DNA from: Sipunculus nudus
Taxonomy: Eukaryota > Annelida > Sipuncula > Golfingiida > Sipunculidae
Assembly: GCA_026874595.1 (NCBI GenBank)
Contig: JAPPUL010000068.1
Span: forward strand, 879,001 to 943,000
Direction: 5' to 3'
DNA: 64,000 nucleotides
The notes under the pieces are model-generated. The model was not told where the DNA came from. It saw only the letters and a program-made list of their open reading frames with translations, and did not search any database. Within the stretch, counting starts at the first letter, position 1, and each line of letters opens with the position of its first letter. The translations under genes and the position numbers were made by a program. Shown piece by piece: positions 27,268 to 35,812 of this stretch.

Positions 27268-27459
27268 CTACTCTTTCCAATGTATACACTCACCCGGACA
27301 CTCATCTATTTCCTCCTGTATCGCCTCCTCGCTTGCGCCGTTTGAATCTACTACATAAGCAAGTTCATCATCATCCATTTTAAATACTTCCGGAAGATTA
27401 TCTGCACATTGACAGCAACTTGTACACTCATCTTGATCTACGTAAACTTCTTTTCCCAT
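27268..27459 (-). CDS. Single-cluster [4Fe-4S] ferredoxin
   Basis: A 63-residue acidic ferredoxin with four ligands in the pattern C12-x2-C15-x2-C18 and C54-P. Two further cysteines (C16, C58) occur beside the ligands. It belongs to the monocluster bacterial ferredoxin type (Fer4_13/15-like). Cytoplasmic electron carrier. It is 129 bp downstream of rnfC on the same strand and may be its electron donor or acceptor. AGGAGA precedes the ATG. Confidence 0.9.
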   Translation of the reverse strand: MGKEVYVDQDECTSCCQCADNLPEVFKMDDDELAYVVDSNGASEEAIQEEIDECPGECIHWKE

Positions 27460-27588
27460 TTATATTCTCCTAAGCACTTTTATTTGTACTTCTTTTCTCG
27501 TTTTTAATATTATTTTAAATTATTCTAATTACTTTTAAAAAAGTCAATATTTTCTCTACTTTAATTCTAAGATATTCCTAATCATAAT

Positions 27589-28935
27589 CTAGCCAAACGG
27601 TATTAAAGGTGCTTTATATGCTATATATTGAGATTCGCTTTTTAACATTATCTTACCCATACGGAAATACTGCACCAACGGTATCTTTGAAGGACACACA
27701 TAACTACAAGCCCCACACTCAATACAATCCAACAAACCCACCTTCTTTGCATTATCAAATAAATTAGCATGACAAAATTCCTTCATCGTACAAGGCATAA
27801 GATATACTGGACAAACCCTTATACATTCTCCACAACGTATACAAGGACCCTCTTCTCCTACTAAAGCCTCTTGCTCCGATAACACCACTATCCCCGCACT
27901 CCCCTTAACTATAGGTATTTCTAAATCCTCTTGTGCATTCCCCATCATAGGACCGCCTACTATCACTTTCTTTGGTTCTTCCATAAGTTCACACTCTTCC
28001 AATAAATCCTTTATTGATGTTCCTATCCGTGTCTTATAATTACCCGGGCGCTTTACTATTTTTCCTGTAACCGTCACTATCCTATCTATTAACGGCTTGT
28101 CATATGCTACCGCTTCGTATACTGAATATATTGTCCCTACATTTGAGACCACGCACCCTATATCAAAGGGTAATCCCCCACTCGGTACCTCCTTACCTGT
28201 TGCTGCTTGCACTAACTGTTTCTCTCCCCCTTGAGGATAGCTTACCTTAAGTGGTAGCACTTCTATACTAGGTTCATCACGACAAATCTTATCCAACCCC
28301 TCTATTGCATCCCTTTTATTATTTTCTATCCCTATTATCGCTTTATCTATTCGTATCAATTTCAACAATATCTTTATCCCCTCCACCACCTCCTTTCCCT
28401 TCTCAAGCATTAAAGCATGATCGCATGTTAAATACGGTTCGCATTCTACTCCGTTTGCCAACAACAATCTTATATTCTTCTCCTTTGGCGGATCCATTTT
28501 AATATGAGTCGGGAATACTCCTCCTCCAAGACCCACTATCCCTGCATTTATTATCTTCTGTAATAGCTCTTCTCGCGTTAGCAAATTCCAATTGCATGTG
28601 CTTCCTATCTTCCCAACACCCCCTCCAAAAACTATTTTTACCATCTCCGAATAAAAACCACCCTCTACAAGCCCTTGTTCTAAAGAAACTACTTCCCCTT
28701 CTATTGAAGCATGGACTTTTGCTGAAAATGTACCTACCGACTCCCCTATTAAATCTCCTTCCTTTACTTTATCTCCAACTGCAACGTTTGCCCTCGCTGA
28801 TGCCCCTACATGTTGTCTTAAGGGTATTCTTACCTCTCGGGGTAAGTCTGCATTTACTATCTTTAATTTGTTTGTGTAATGTTTATTCTCCGGAGGATGT
28901 ACTCCTCCTCTTTTAAACCTGCTCATCTTTAACAT
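27589..28935 (-). CDS. rnfC: RnfC-like electron transport complex subunit
   Basis: A 448-residue protein: Rnf N-terminal barrel-sandwich region (about 35-80, VGDKVKEGDLIGESVG), NADH/FMN-binding Rossmann part (about 125-165, GIVGLGGGVFPTHIKM), SLBB-like domain (about 270-340), and two [4Fe-4S] motifs, CIRCGECIRVCPVYLMPC (about 371-388) and CIECGACSYVCPSKIP. RnfC is the NADH:ferredoxin-side subunit of Rnf, a Na+/H+-pumping complex. The usual rnfD, G, E, A and B genes are absent from this window on either side; only a small ferredoxin gene follows. Confidence 0.9.
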   Translation of the reverse strand: MLKMSRFKRGGVHPPENKHYTNKLKIVNADLPREVRIPLRQHVGASARANVAVGDKVKEGDLIGESVGTFSAKVHASIEGEVVSLEQGLVEGGFYSEMVKIVFGGGVGKIGSTCNWNLLTREELLQKIINAGIVGLGGGVFPTHIKMDPPKEKNIRLLLANGVECEPYLTCDHALMLEKGKEVVEGIKILLKLIRIDKAIIGIENNKRDAIEGLDKICRDEPSIEVLPLKVSYPQGGEKQLVQAATGKEVPSGGLPFDIGCVVSNVGTIYSVYEAVAYDKPLIDRIVTVTGKIVKRPGNYKTRIGTSIKDLLEECELMEEPKKVIVGGPMMGNAQEDLEIPIVKGSAGIVVLSEQEALVGEEGPCIRCGECIRVCPVYLMPCTMKEFCHANLFDNAKKVGLLDCIECGACSYVCPSKIPLVQYFRMGKIMLKSESQYIAYKAPLIPFG

Positions 28936-29082
28936 TTTTTTTATTCCCTTGCCTTCTCGCTTTTATTAAAGCTTAATCTTAACAAATTTATGTAGTTACT
29001 ATTTATCTTTTTTCCTTTTTTTACAAAAAATCACTGCGCTCCCTTTTTTTTACAATTCAATATGGCTTACAGCTAATTTACA

Positions 29083-30135
29083 TCACCACCCATCACTCCC
29101 TCGGTTTATTACCTTCGGTAATGCTTCTATATCTTCATTCGCTTTATAGCTCACGCTATTATATATATGATACGCAAGGCCCCCTACCATCGCTGCGTTA
29201 TCTGTTGCATACTTCAAACTAGGAAATATCACTCGGCTACCCTTAAGTTCTTCTTTTACCACCTCCCGCAAGTAACTATTACTTGCCACCCCTCCCGTTA
29301 TTACCACCTCTTCTAATTTGTATTCCTTTTGGACTTTTCGTATCACATCAAGCAATATCTCAAATGATACCTTCTGAAAGCTAGATACTACATCTTCTAC
29401 TTTGTACCCTGATTCACCTTCTTTCCCCTCACCTCCACCCTCACCGCCTCCTCTCAAAAACTTCTCCCTTTGATGGATTACTGCGCTCTTTAATCCACTG
29501 TAACTTATTTTATAGCCACCCTCTGTACCTTTGAAAACAGGTTTCGGGAATTTATAACGATTCGAATCCCCTTCCTTTGACAATTTGTCTATTATTGGCC
29601 CTCCTGGATATCCTAGTTCGTAGTGTTTTGCTATCTTGTCAAATACTTCTCCTATCGCATCGTCTACTGTAGTGCACAATATCTCATGCTCTGTGTAGGA
29701 CTTTGAATAGTATAATAATGTATGGCCTCCTGATATCACTACACCAAGATTCGGAAAGCTTATCTCGTTTTCTAAATGTGGTGCGTAAAGGTGTGCTTCT
29801 AAATGATTTACTCCTATCAACGGACAGCTTAGTTCATAACTTATTGCCTTTGCCGTTTGTAACCCCACCAACAAAGATCCTATTAACCCCGGCTTGTTTA
29901 CTACTCCTATCCCTTCTATTTCATCATAACTAACTCCTCCCTCTTTAAATGTCTCCTCTAATACCAAGTTTATTACCTCAAGATGTTTCCTTGACGCAAG
30001 CTCCGGTACCACTCCTCCATATCTTGCATGATCTTTTATCTGGCTGTATACCACGTTCGATAGCACTTCTTTCCCATCCTTTACCAACGCACAGCCTGTC
30101 TCGTCGCAGGATGTTTCTATTCCTAATATCAACAT
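29083..30135 (-). CDS. tsaD: tRNA N6-adenosine threonylcarbamoyltransferase TsaD
   Basis: A 350-residue TsaD of the Kae1 family. GIETSCDETGCALV is at residues 4-17, the metal-binding H-x3-H in NHLEAHLYAP is near 109-117, and ISGGHTLL and VITGGVASNSYLREV are the remaining ATP/metal motifs. It transfers the threonylcarbamoyl group to A37 of ANN-decoding tRNAs with TsaB and TsaE. An odd insert of Gly, Glu and Lys (about 228-243, RGGGEGGGEGKEG) replaces the loop usually found there; it is a local polypurine expansion rather than a domain. A 12-bp tandem repeat lies upstream. Confidence 0.95.
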   Translation of the reverse strand: MLILGIETSCDETGCALVKDGKEVLSNVVYSQIKDHARYGGVVPELASRKHLEVINLVLEETFKEGGVSYDEIEGIGVVNKPGLIGSLLVGLQTAKAISYELSCPLIGVNHLEAHLYAPHLENEISFPNLGVVISGGHTLLYYSKSYTEHEILCTTVDDAIGEVFDKIAKHYELGYPGGPIIDKLSKEGDSNRYKFPKPVFKGTEGGYKISYSGLKSAVIHQREKFLRGGGEGGGEGKEGESGYKVEDVVSSFQKVSFEILLDVIRKVQKEYKLEEVVITGGVASNSYLREVVKEELKGSRVIFPSLKYATDNAAMVGGLAYHIYNSVSYKANEDIEALPKVINRGSDGW

Positions 30136-30160
30136 TCTTTTTTGCCTTTATCCTCTCTTT

Positions 30161-30196
30161 ATATCTATTTTTATATCTATTTTTATATCTATTTTT
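30161..30196. repeat. 12-bp tandem repeat upstream of tsaD
   Basis: ATATCTATTTTT is present three times without spacer, 25 bp before the tsaD start. Confidence 0.85.
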
Positions 30197-30297
30197 TTAC
30201 CTTATATTCTTTTTTTTCGTCATTTTTTATATCTTATCTTTGTATTTAATAGTAGTATCTTTTACTCTTTTGGTAACATTATATTTGGTTTTTTCTT

Positions 30298-31296
30298 ATG
30301 AAGTCTGTTCTCCTTTCTGGGGCCTCCGGTTTTGTCGGGTACAATATTCTTCTTGCTCTTATAAAGCATAACTTCTGTGTCTTTGCTCTTACTCGCTCTT
30401 ATAATGCTAAGATTAAACTCGATTCTCAGTTTCATAATTACAACAACTTCTATTCTTTTATTGTCGATTGGCATGATGTTTCTACATTTGCTCATCTTGT
30501 TTCTTCTTCGGACTTTATCATTCATTGTGCTGGTTTGACTATGGCACGCTCTTATAATGAATTCTATGAGGGCAATGTCTTGCCTACTAAAGCTTTGCTT
30601 GAACTTGCTAAGCAGAATAATAACCGTCTTAGGCACTTTATCTTTATCTCAAGTCAAGCTGCTTCCGGACCTGCTGGCTCTAGCCAAAATCCTATCTCCG
30701 AAGCTCACAACAATAAGCCCATCTCCGATTATGGCTTGTCGAAAAAACACGCTGAGGACCTTTGTAGTCTATACAAAAATTGCTTCCCTATCTCTATCCT
30801 AAGACCTGCTGCTATATATGGACCGGCTGACACTCAGTTTTATTCTCTTTTTAAATTGACTAAGTTTAAACTTAATCTGCTTATCGCTCAGGGCAAAAAT
30901 CTTTTGAATCTTATCTATATTAAGGACTTTGTTCAGGCTTTAATACTTACCATGAACTATTCCCCTACTTCAACTGGCCATTTTGAAGTCTTCTTCGTTA
31001 CCGATGGTTATATCTACTCCTGGAAGGACATTTACGACACTGCTTCTAAAGTTTATAAAAGAAAAACTGTGTCTATCAATATCCCTGCTACTCTCTTGAA
31101 ACTCGTTGGCCGTGTTTGCGACTTTAGCCCTAAGCTTCTTTTAATTAATTCTACGAAAATACTTGAAATATTAGCCCCTTTTTGGCTTTGTTCTAATAAC
31201 AAAATTACAGCCTTTTTAAACTTTAAACCCAAATACTCCGTTGAACAAGGATTTAAAGAAACATTAGATTGGTACCAAGTTAATAAATGGCTTTAG
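30298..31296 (+). CDS. NAD-dependent epimerase/dehydratase (extended SDR)
   Basis: A 332-residue extended SDR. GASGFVGYNIL (8-18) is the nucleotide-binding loop, HCAGLT follows the fourth strand, SSQAASGP has the active-site Ser and YGLSKKHAE is the Tyr-x3-Lys motif (about 143-151). ILRPAAIYGP is the usual central strand. It probably acts on a nucleotide sugar or a 3-beta-hydroxysteroid-like substrate; the sequence does not decide between them. Being next to the NeuB-type gene suggests surface-sugar synthesis, but the strands differ. Third positions are C/T-biased, contrary to other plus-strand genes. Confidence 0.85.
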   Translation: MKSVLLSGASGFVGYNILLALIKHNFCVFALTRSYNAKIKLDSQFHNYNNFYSFIVDWHDVSTFAHLVSSSDFIIHCAGLTMARSYNEFYEGNVLPTKALLELAKQNNNRLRHFIFISSQAASGPAGSSQNPISEAHNNKPISDYGLSKKHAEDLCSLYKNCFPISILRPAAIYGPADTQFYSLFKLTKFKLNLLIAQGKNLLNLIYIKDFVQALILTMNYSPTSTGHFEVFFVTDGYIYSWKDIYDTASKVYKRKTVSINIPATLLKLVGRVCDFSPKLLLINSTKILEILAPFWLCSNNKITAFLNFKPKYSVEQGFKETLDWYQVNKWL

Positions 31297-31322
31297 CTCC
31301 TGGCCCTTTAGCTTTTGGGCTT

Positions 31323-32387
31323 TTAAAAGAAATCTTCCCATAAAAGCAGACTGTCTTCTTTTATCTCTCGTTTCGACTTTTTGCCTACCACTATATCTTT
31401 GAATTTATACGGTATCCCGTGTCCCGGACGCTTTAAACATAGCATATCATCAGATACCACGCTCCCTCGTTTTATCCTTTTTATACTCGTTAAACTACGT
31501 CGTGCCGTTTGTCTTACTTGCTTCTCTTCTTTCATCGCACGCTTTAGACCATCTCCTATCCCATCCTCAACTGCTCGTATCCCTTCTACCATCCGCTTAA
31601 ATCCATTTGCATCTAATGATAAATTGTGATCTGGGCCCTCCATCCTTCTATCTAAGGTGAAATGTTTCTCTATATATCTTGCTCCAAAGCCTATTGCCCC
31701 TATCGGAATCCATATGTCTTCACTATGATCTGAATAGCCCACCTCTATCTTAAATACCTTCTTAAGCGTTTGTATTGCTTCTAGGTTTACACGATTATAG
31801 GGTGTTGGATAAAGCGATACACAGTGTAGTAGCACTATCTGATCTCTTCTTAAATACTTCTCCAGGCAGGATAATCCCTCTTCTATTTCGTATATACTTG
31901 CCATCCCTGTCGACAATAGTACTTCTTTTCCCTTTTTTGATATATATTCTAGTAATGGATGGTTTGTTAGCTCGCTTGACGCTACTTTATATCTATTTAC
32001 TCCAAGTTCTTCTAGCATATCTACATGATAGCTGTCAAAGGGACTTGACATGAATTCTATCCCTACTTCTTTACAATGTTTACTCAAAGCCTCATGAGAT
32101 TTACGCGTAAGCTCATAGCTTTTCAATAGCTCGTATTGGCCTTTTGAGCCATGAGATACCAAATCCTTTGCTTTATACGATTGAAACTTTATTATATCTG
32201 CTCCTGCTCGTTTGGCTTGCTCTACTAGCTTTAAACCTATTTCTAGTTTACCATTATGATTAAGTCCTGCTTCTGCTATTATTAATACCTTGTCTTTTCT
32301 ATTTTTTCTACTACCTTCTCCTTTATCTACTCCTACATATACAGCCTCTGCATTATCTAGACCTTTTAATATTCCTTCATCCCTCAC
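31323..32387 (-). CDS. neuB: NeuB-family nonulosonic acid synthase (sialic/legionaminic/pseudaminic acid)
   Basis: A 354-residue NeuB-type aldolase. IIAEAGLNHNGKLEIGLKLVEQAKRAGADIIKFQSY begins the TIM barrel, SPFDSYHVDMLEELGVNRYKVASSEL and HCVSLYPTPY follow, GYSDHSEDIWIPIGAIGFGARYIEKHFTLD carries the metal-binding His, and a C-terminal SAF antifreeze-like domain (about 290-354, RRSLTSIKRIKRGSVVSDDML) ends the protein. It condenses PEP with an N-acylated amino sugar to a nine-carbon acid used on glycans or flagellin. No synthetase (NeuA) or epimerase (NeuC) is adjacent. GTG at 32387 is the only usable start and lies in a 16-bp tandem repeat. Confidence 0.9.
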   Translation of the reverse strand: MRDEGILKGLDNAEAVYVGVDKGEGSRKNRKDKVLIIAEAGLNHNGKLEIGLKLVEQAKRAGADIIKFQSYKAKDLVSHGSKGQYELLKSYELTRKSHEALSKHCKEVGIEFMSSPFDSYHVDMLEELGVNRYKVASSELTNHPLLEYISKKGKEVLLSTGMASIYEIEEGLSCLEKYLRRDQIVLLHCVSLYPTPYNRVNLEAIQTLKKVFKIEVGYSDHSEDIWIPIGAIGFGARYIEKHFTLDRRMEGPDHNLSLDANGFKRMVEGIRAVEDGIGDGLKRAMKEEKQVRQTARRSLTSIKRIKRGSVVSDDMLCLKRPGHGIPYKFKDIVVGKKSKREIKEDSLLLWEDFF

Positions 32388-32461
32388 TAGACTTAATCCT
32401 CACTAGACTTAATCCTCACTAGACTTAATCCTCACTAGACTTAATCCTCACTAGACTTAAT
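32382..32461. repeat. 16-bp tandem repeat x5 containing the neuB start codon
   Basis: CCTCACTAGACTTAAT occurs five times in perfect succession. On the minus strand each unit offers GTGAGG and a TAA or TAG. The gene-proximal copy supplies the GTG start of neuB, and the next copy upstream supplies the only SD-like GTGAGG, ten bases before it. Confidence 0.95.
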
Positions 32462-32466
32462 CCGCT

Positions 32467-33021
32467 TTATCTACTATAATAATAACTCTCATTAAGCAGT
32501 TTCGAGTACACTATCTTCCAATTGTATTGCCATACTCCTACTCCCTTCTCTCGTACCTTTTTTAAATAATATACTACTTCCCGTACCTTTCTAACATCAT
32601 CTTGACTTATTTGATCGCTATATTTAAACTTAAATTTACAAAGCACTACTGCCTTCATACGCCATTTCGATAGCTCTATTGTCTCTATCTCATAACTCTT
32701 TAACCGCTCAAAGTATTTTTTAAGCCTTAGTGGCACCTTCCCTTTATTTAATCTTATTGCATCTACTATTGTCTTATATTCTTTGTACTCTTTCTCTGTT
32801 GTATACTTTAGTGCCTTTTTGAACTTCTTTTGTCTTGAATATCTTACGAAGCTTTCTATTACTTTAGTTACTGCTTCTCGCTCCTTTTCACTCTTGCTCA
32901 AGAATATGCTTTTTTTACTTTTATTTTTTATTACTTTACCGTATGTTATATTTTGTTCGATAATTGGCAATTGGAAGACTATTAATACTAAAAATACTAG
33001 GCCTTTTTTTTGTTTTCTCAT
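32467..33021 (-). CDS. Exported basic protein, NTF2-like/DUF4878-like fold suspected
   Basis: A 184-residue protein with a signal peptide (about 1-25, LVFLVLIVFQLPIIEQ). The mature part is Lys/Tyr-rich. A segment at about 48-80 (AVTKVIESFVRYSRQKKFKKALKYTT) resembles the first helix of NTF2-like or DUF4878 lipoproteins, and the final WQYNWKIVYSKL resembles the closing strand of that fold. There is no lipobox cysteine. The fold is an inference from pattern and the function is unknown. It lies upstream of neuB on the same strand, separated only by the repeat. Confidence 0.65.
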   Translation of the reverse strand: MRKQKKGLVFLVLIVFQLPIIEQNITYGKVIKNKSKKSIFLSKSEKEREAVTKVIESFVRYSRQKKFKKALKYTTEKEYKEYKTIVDAIRLNKGKVPLRLKKYFERLKSYEIETIELSKWRMKAVVLCKFKFKYSDQISQDDVRKVREVVYYLKKVREKGVGVWQYNWKIVYSKLLNESYYYSR

Positions 33022-33147
33022 TGTTGATTTTCCTTTCCTTTTTCCGCTAGATTATACATTTGCGGCTTTATTGGGAAATCGGTATTATGGGCTTATATCT
33101 ATCTGTATTTTTTTTACTTTTTTAAATTTTTATTCCGTATTTTAGAT

Positions 33148-35034
33148 ATGACTGATAACGATAGAAATTCTCTCATTGATAACGCCGCCAAAAATAAACT
33201 GTTTGACTCCTCTTTTGACCATATCGTTTTAAAGGAAAGTGAACAAAACAGACGTAAGTTATTTCTTGAATTACGGAAGGTTAACTTCAAACACAAACGC
33301 TCTGTTGACGCTTCTAAAACCTCTCCTTTAGAACGAACAACAAGAGCTAAATTCCCTTCTTTAGCTACGGTTATTCGCTTACTAAAACAAATACGTGTCT
33401 TCTTTAGTTCTTTAGTTGCAAGACGTGTTACTATTAAGTTTTTAAACAGCATTAATTCTTACTTCTATGACCATAAAAGTAAGAAAGTTAAACCAGGGTT
33501 GCCTCTTCTTTTTTATGATAAGATTTTCTTTGTTCTAGCTAATATCAAATCTCTATTTTATGAGGTCCGTACTGACTCTTCTAAAATAGATTTCAATAAG
33601 AAAATATTTTTACTCGACTTTATTTATCCCATCTTATCTCCTCAATCCAAAGAAATCCTTGCCTCCATTAATATAGAATTCTTTTACAAGATACTTTCTC
33701 GCTCAAATAGCGTTCAAGACTCTTATGAACAGCTAAACCAAACCATTGACCTACTTAAACAATCTATTATTGACTATGATACTAATACCATACTAAAATA
33801 TACTCATACCTTAGAAAAATTCTTTATTATCTCAGAGTTTAACTTTTATGAATTCTTTTCTATATTTGACAACAAGTTTAGAACAATACCTGAGTATAAA
33901 GCCAAATTTAAACCAATCTTTGCTCAATATACTTTACTGCCTATTAAAACTTTAGACTCCTTTATTAACACCGTTAAACAAATTAAACCTGCTGAGAACG
34001 TCATAGACCACTTTATCGCTTCTTTAAATAACATTAAACGGAACATGAGTCTTAGACAGTTTGAGCAAAATAATAATATCTCTGCCAATGACCAGAACCT
34101 TGAACAGGATAGTATTCCTTCCATGTATAGCAATATTTTCCTATCCAAAGATGATATTTATTCTGTCTTTAAAAAACTATCTTTTATCTCTACTCACAAC
34201 GTTTTAGAATATCATCTGAAAATTATATTAAACGATTACTCTTATGAGACTGTTCCTCTTAATTTTGAACCTGAACTGTTTTTAAACCAATATATTAGAC
34301 TCTTAGTTGATAAACAGCTTTTTCTTTTTAAAAAATCTAAAAAGACTATTAAAAGCTCACTTAGAAATCGGGCTATTGTTAATCTTTTCAACATTAACTC
34401 TATTGAACAGCTTATTCAAGTCGATTACTATAATGCCAATATTAGCTCTAAATTAATTGATTTAGCCCTTCCGGGATATACTTATATTATCCCTTTAAGT
34501 ATTTTTAAAACTTTCCTGCATACTAAGTTTAAAGCCTTTGTTGAACGTACAATACGATCTATTCTTGAAGAGGGAGATTTCCTTTATAGAAAAGATGCTC
34601 GCAATTTAAATAACAACTTTTTACTTTTAAAGGGTGAACTGACTCGTCTTACCAACTTTGAACTCGGCTTCTCTAACATCTCTCAGAAAGCTCGCAATAT
34701 CTCCGATATTCTTTCAAAAAATGATAATTATACCTTTGCCTCTAGCATCACTCGCGATATTAAAGAAATCGAACAAGAAGTCCTTAGCATTCTTATTAAA
34801 GGTACTTTGTATTTTGATAATATCTTGAACTTCCTTGTCAGGCTAAAACAAGAATCCTCTGTCCTTAGACCTTCTATCATAAATAATTTGACAAGCATTA
34901 GAGACTCTGCTAATCCTAAGTTCATTGAGGCTTTACATGCTAGCATCTATAACATATCTCAACTGCAAAAGATTATGCACTATTACCCTTTTATCAAAAA
35001 GAAATCTACATCCCAAGGACTTCACGCATACTAA
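33148..35034 (+). CDS. Large conserved hypothetical protein (DUF5312-like?)
   Basis: A 628-residue soluble, helical, Lys/Asn/Phe-rich protein without signal peptide, membrane segments or recognisable catalytic residues. Length and pattern recall a family of spirochaetal conserved hypotheticals (DUF5312), which I suggest from memory only. Repeated helical segments with LLK/IFLLDFIYP suggest a scaffold-like fold. The last 29 bp overlap the end of dapB in the opposite direction. Codon third positions favour C/T (AAC, GAC, ATC, TCC), in line with the strand bias of this block rather than with other plus-strand genes. Confidence 0.7.
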   Translation: MTDNDRNSLIDNAAKNKLFDSSFDHIVLKESEQNRRKLFLELRKVNFKHKRSVDASKTSPLERTTRAKFPSLATVIRLLKQIRVFFSSLVARRVTIKFLNSINSYFYDHKSKKVKPGLPLLFYDKIFFVLANIKSLFYEVRTDSSKIDFNKKIFLLDFIYPILSPQSKEILASINIEFFYKILSRSNSVQDSYEQLNQTIDLLKQSIIDYDTNTILKYTHTLEKFFIISEFNFYEFFSIFDNKFRTIPEYKAKFKPIFAQYTLLPIKTLDSFINTVKQIKPAENVIDHFIASLNNIKRNMSLRQFEQNNNISANDQNLEQDSIPSMYSNIFLSKDDIYSVFKKLSFISTHNVLEYHLKIILNDYSYETVPLNFEPELFLNQYIRLLVDKQLFLFKKSKKTIKSSLRNRAIVNLFNINSIEQLIQVDYYNANISSKLIDLALPGYTYIIPLSIFKTFLHTKFKAFVERTIRSILEEGDFLYRKDARNLNNNFLLLKGELTRLTNFELGFSNISQKARNISDILSKNDNYTFASSITRDIKEIEQEVLSILIKGTLYFDNILNFLVRLKQESSVLRPSIINNLTSIRDSANPKFIEALHASIYNISQLQKIMHYYPFIKKKSTSQGLHAY

Positions 35035-35812
35035 ACAATCCGCTACCCTTACCATATAACCACTTCGATGCAAGTATTGCTCCCTTTGAAAAAGTCTTTC
35101 TATTATGTGCTTTATGCGTTAGCTCAACACGTTCTCCTTCTGTGCAGAAACTTAATGTATGTTCTCCTATTATATCTCCTGCCCGCATCGAAAACATTCC
35201 TATCTCATCCAAACCCCTCTCCCCCAAAAGCCCCTTCCGCCCGCATACCATGTCTTTCTCTATATCACGTCCTGAATACTTTGCTCCAAGCTCTGCTAAT
35301 TTTAAGGCTGTGCCGCTCGGTGAGTCTTTTTTATATCTATGGTGAGCTTCGTATATTTCCAAATCGTAGTCCTTTGCCTTATTCAATATCCCTGCTACTA
35401 TCTCCGTCATCTTGAATAGCACATTTACTCCTATACTGAAATTAGGTGAGAATACTATCCCAAAATGCTTGCCATACCCCGAAAGCTCTTCTAGTTCTTC
35501 TTTACTAAATCCTGTTGTTCCTATTACAAAACCTTTCTTATATTCCATGTTATGCTTTAAGGCTAATAAACTACTCTCGGGGGTGCTGAAATCTATTATT
35601 ACATCTGATCCGCAAAGCGCTTCTTCTATCCCATCTTTTACCAAAATCCCTGTCTCTCCACACCCGGACAGCACTCCTATGTCTCTACCCAACATCTTTG
35701 CTCCCGTCTTCTCTATCGCATGCACTAGCTGCGTTTCTTCATCATCCATTATCACCTCTGCATTCGAACGCCCCATCCTACCACACGCTCCATTGAGTCC
35801 CAGCTTTATCAC
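35006..35812 (-). CDS. dapB: 4-hydroxy-tetrahydrodipicolinate reductase
   Basis: A 268-residue DapB. NAD(P)-binding GACGRMGRSNAEVI (8-21), IDFSTPESSL, GTTGFSKEEL, SPNFSIGVNVLFK and the substrate site EAHHRYKKDSPSGTAL with the catalytic His-His and Lys are all present. It reduces HTPA to tetrahydrodipicolinate, in the lysine and diaminopimelate pathway, so the cell makes its own peptidoglycan cross-linker. The GTG start directly follows the hemA stop with no spacing, and AAGGA lies within the hemA 3' end: translational coupling with hemA. Confidence 0.95.
   Translation of the reverse strand: MIKLGLNGACGRMGRSNAEVIMDDEETQLVHAIEKTGAKMLGRDIGVLSGCGETGILVKDGIEEALCGSDVIIDFSTPESSLLALKHNMEYKKGFVIGTTGFSKEELEELSGYGKHFGIVFSPNFSIGVNVLFKMTEIVAGILNKAKDYDLEIYEAHHRYKKDSPSGTALKLAELGAKYSGRDIEKDMVCGRKGLLGERGLDEIGMFSMRAGDIIGEHTLSFCTEGERVELTHKAHNRKTFSKGAILASKWLYGKGSGLFSMREVLGM

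Noticed and set aside
29561-29575. GATTCGAATCC resembling a tRNA T-loop
   Set aside because: It is within the tsaD coding region and no acceptor or anticodon arms fold around it.
32382-32461. CRISPR-like array
   Set aside because: The five 16-bp units abut without spacers, and no cas gene is present.
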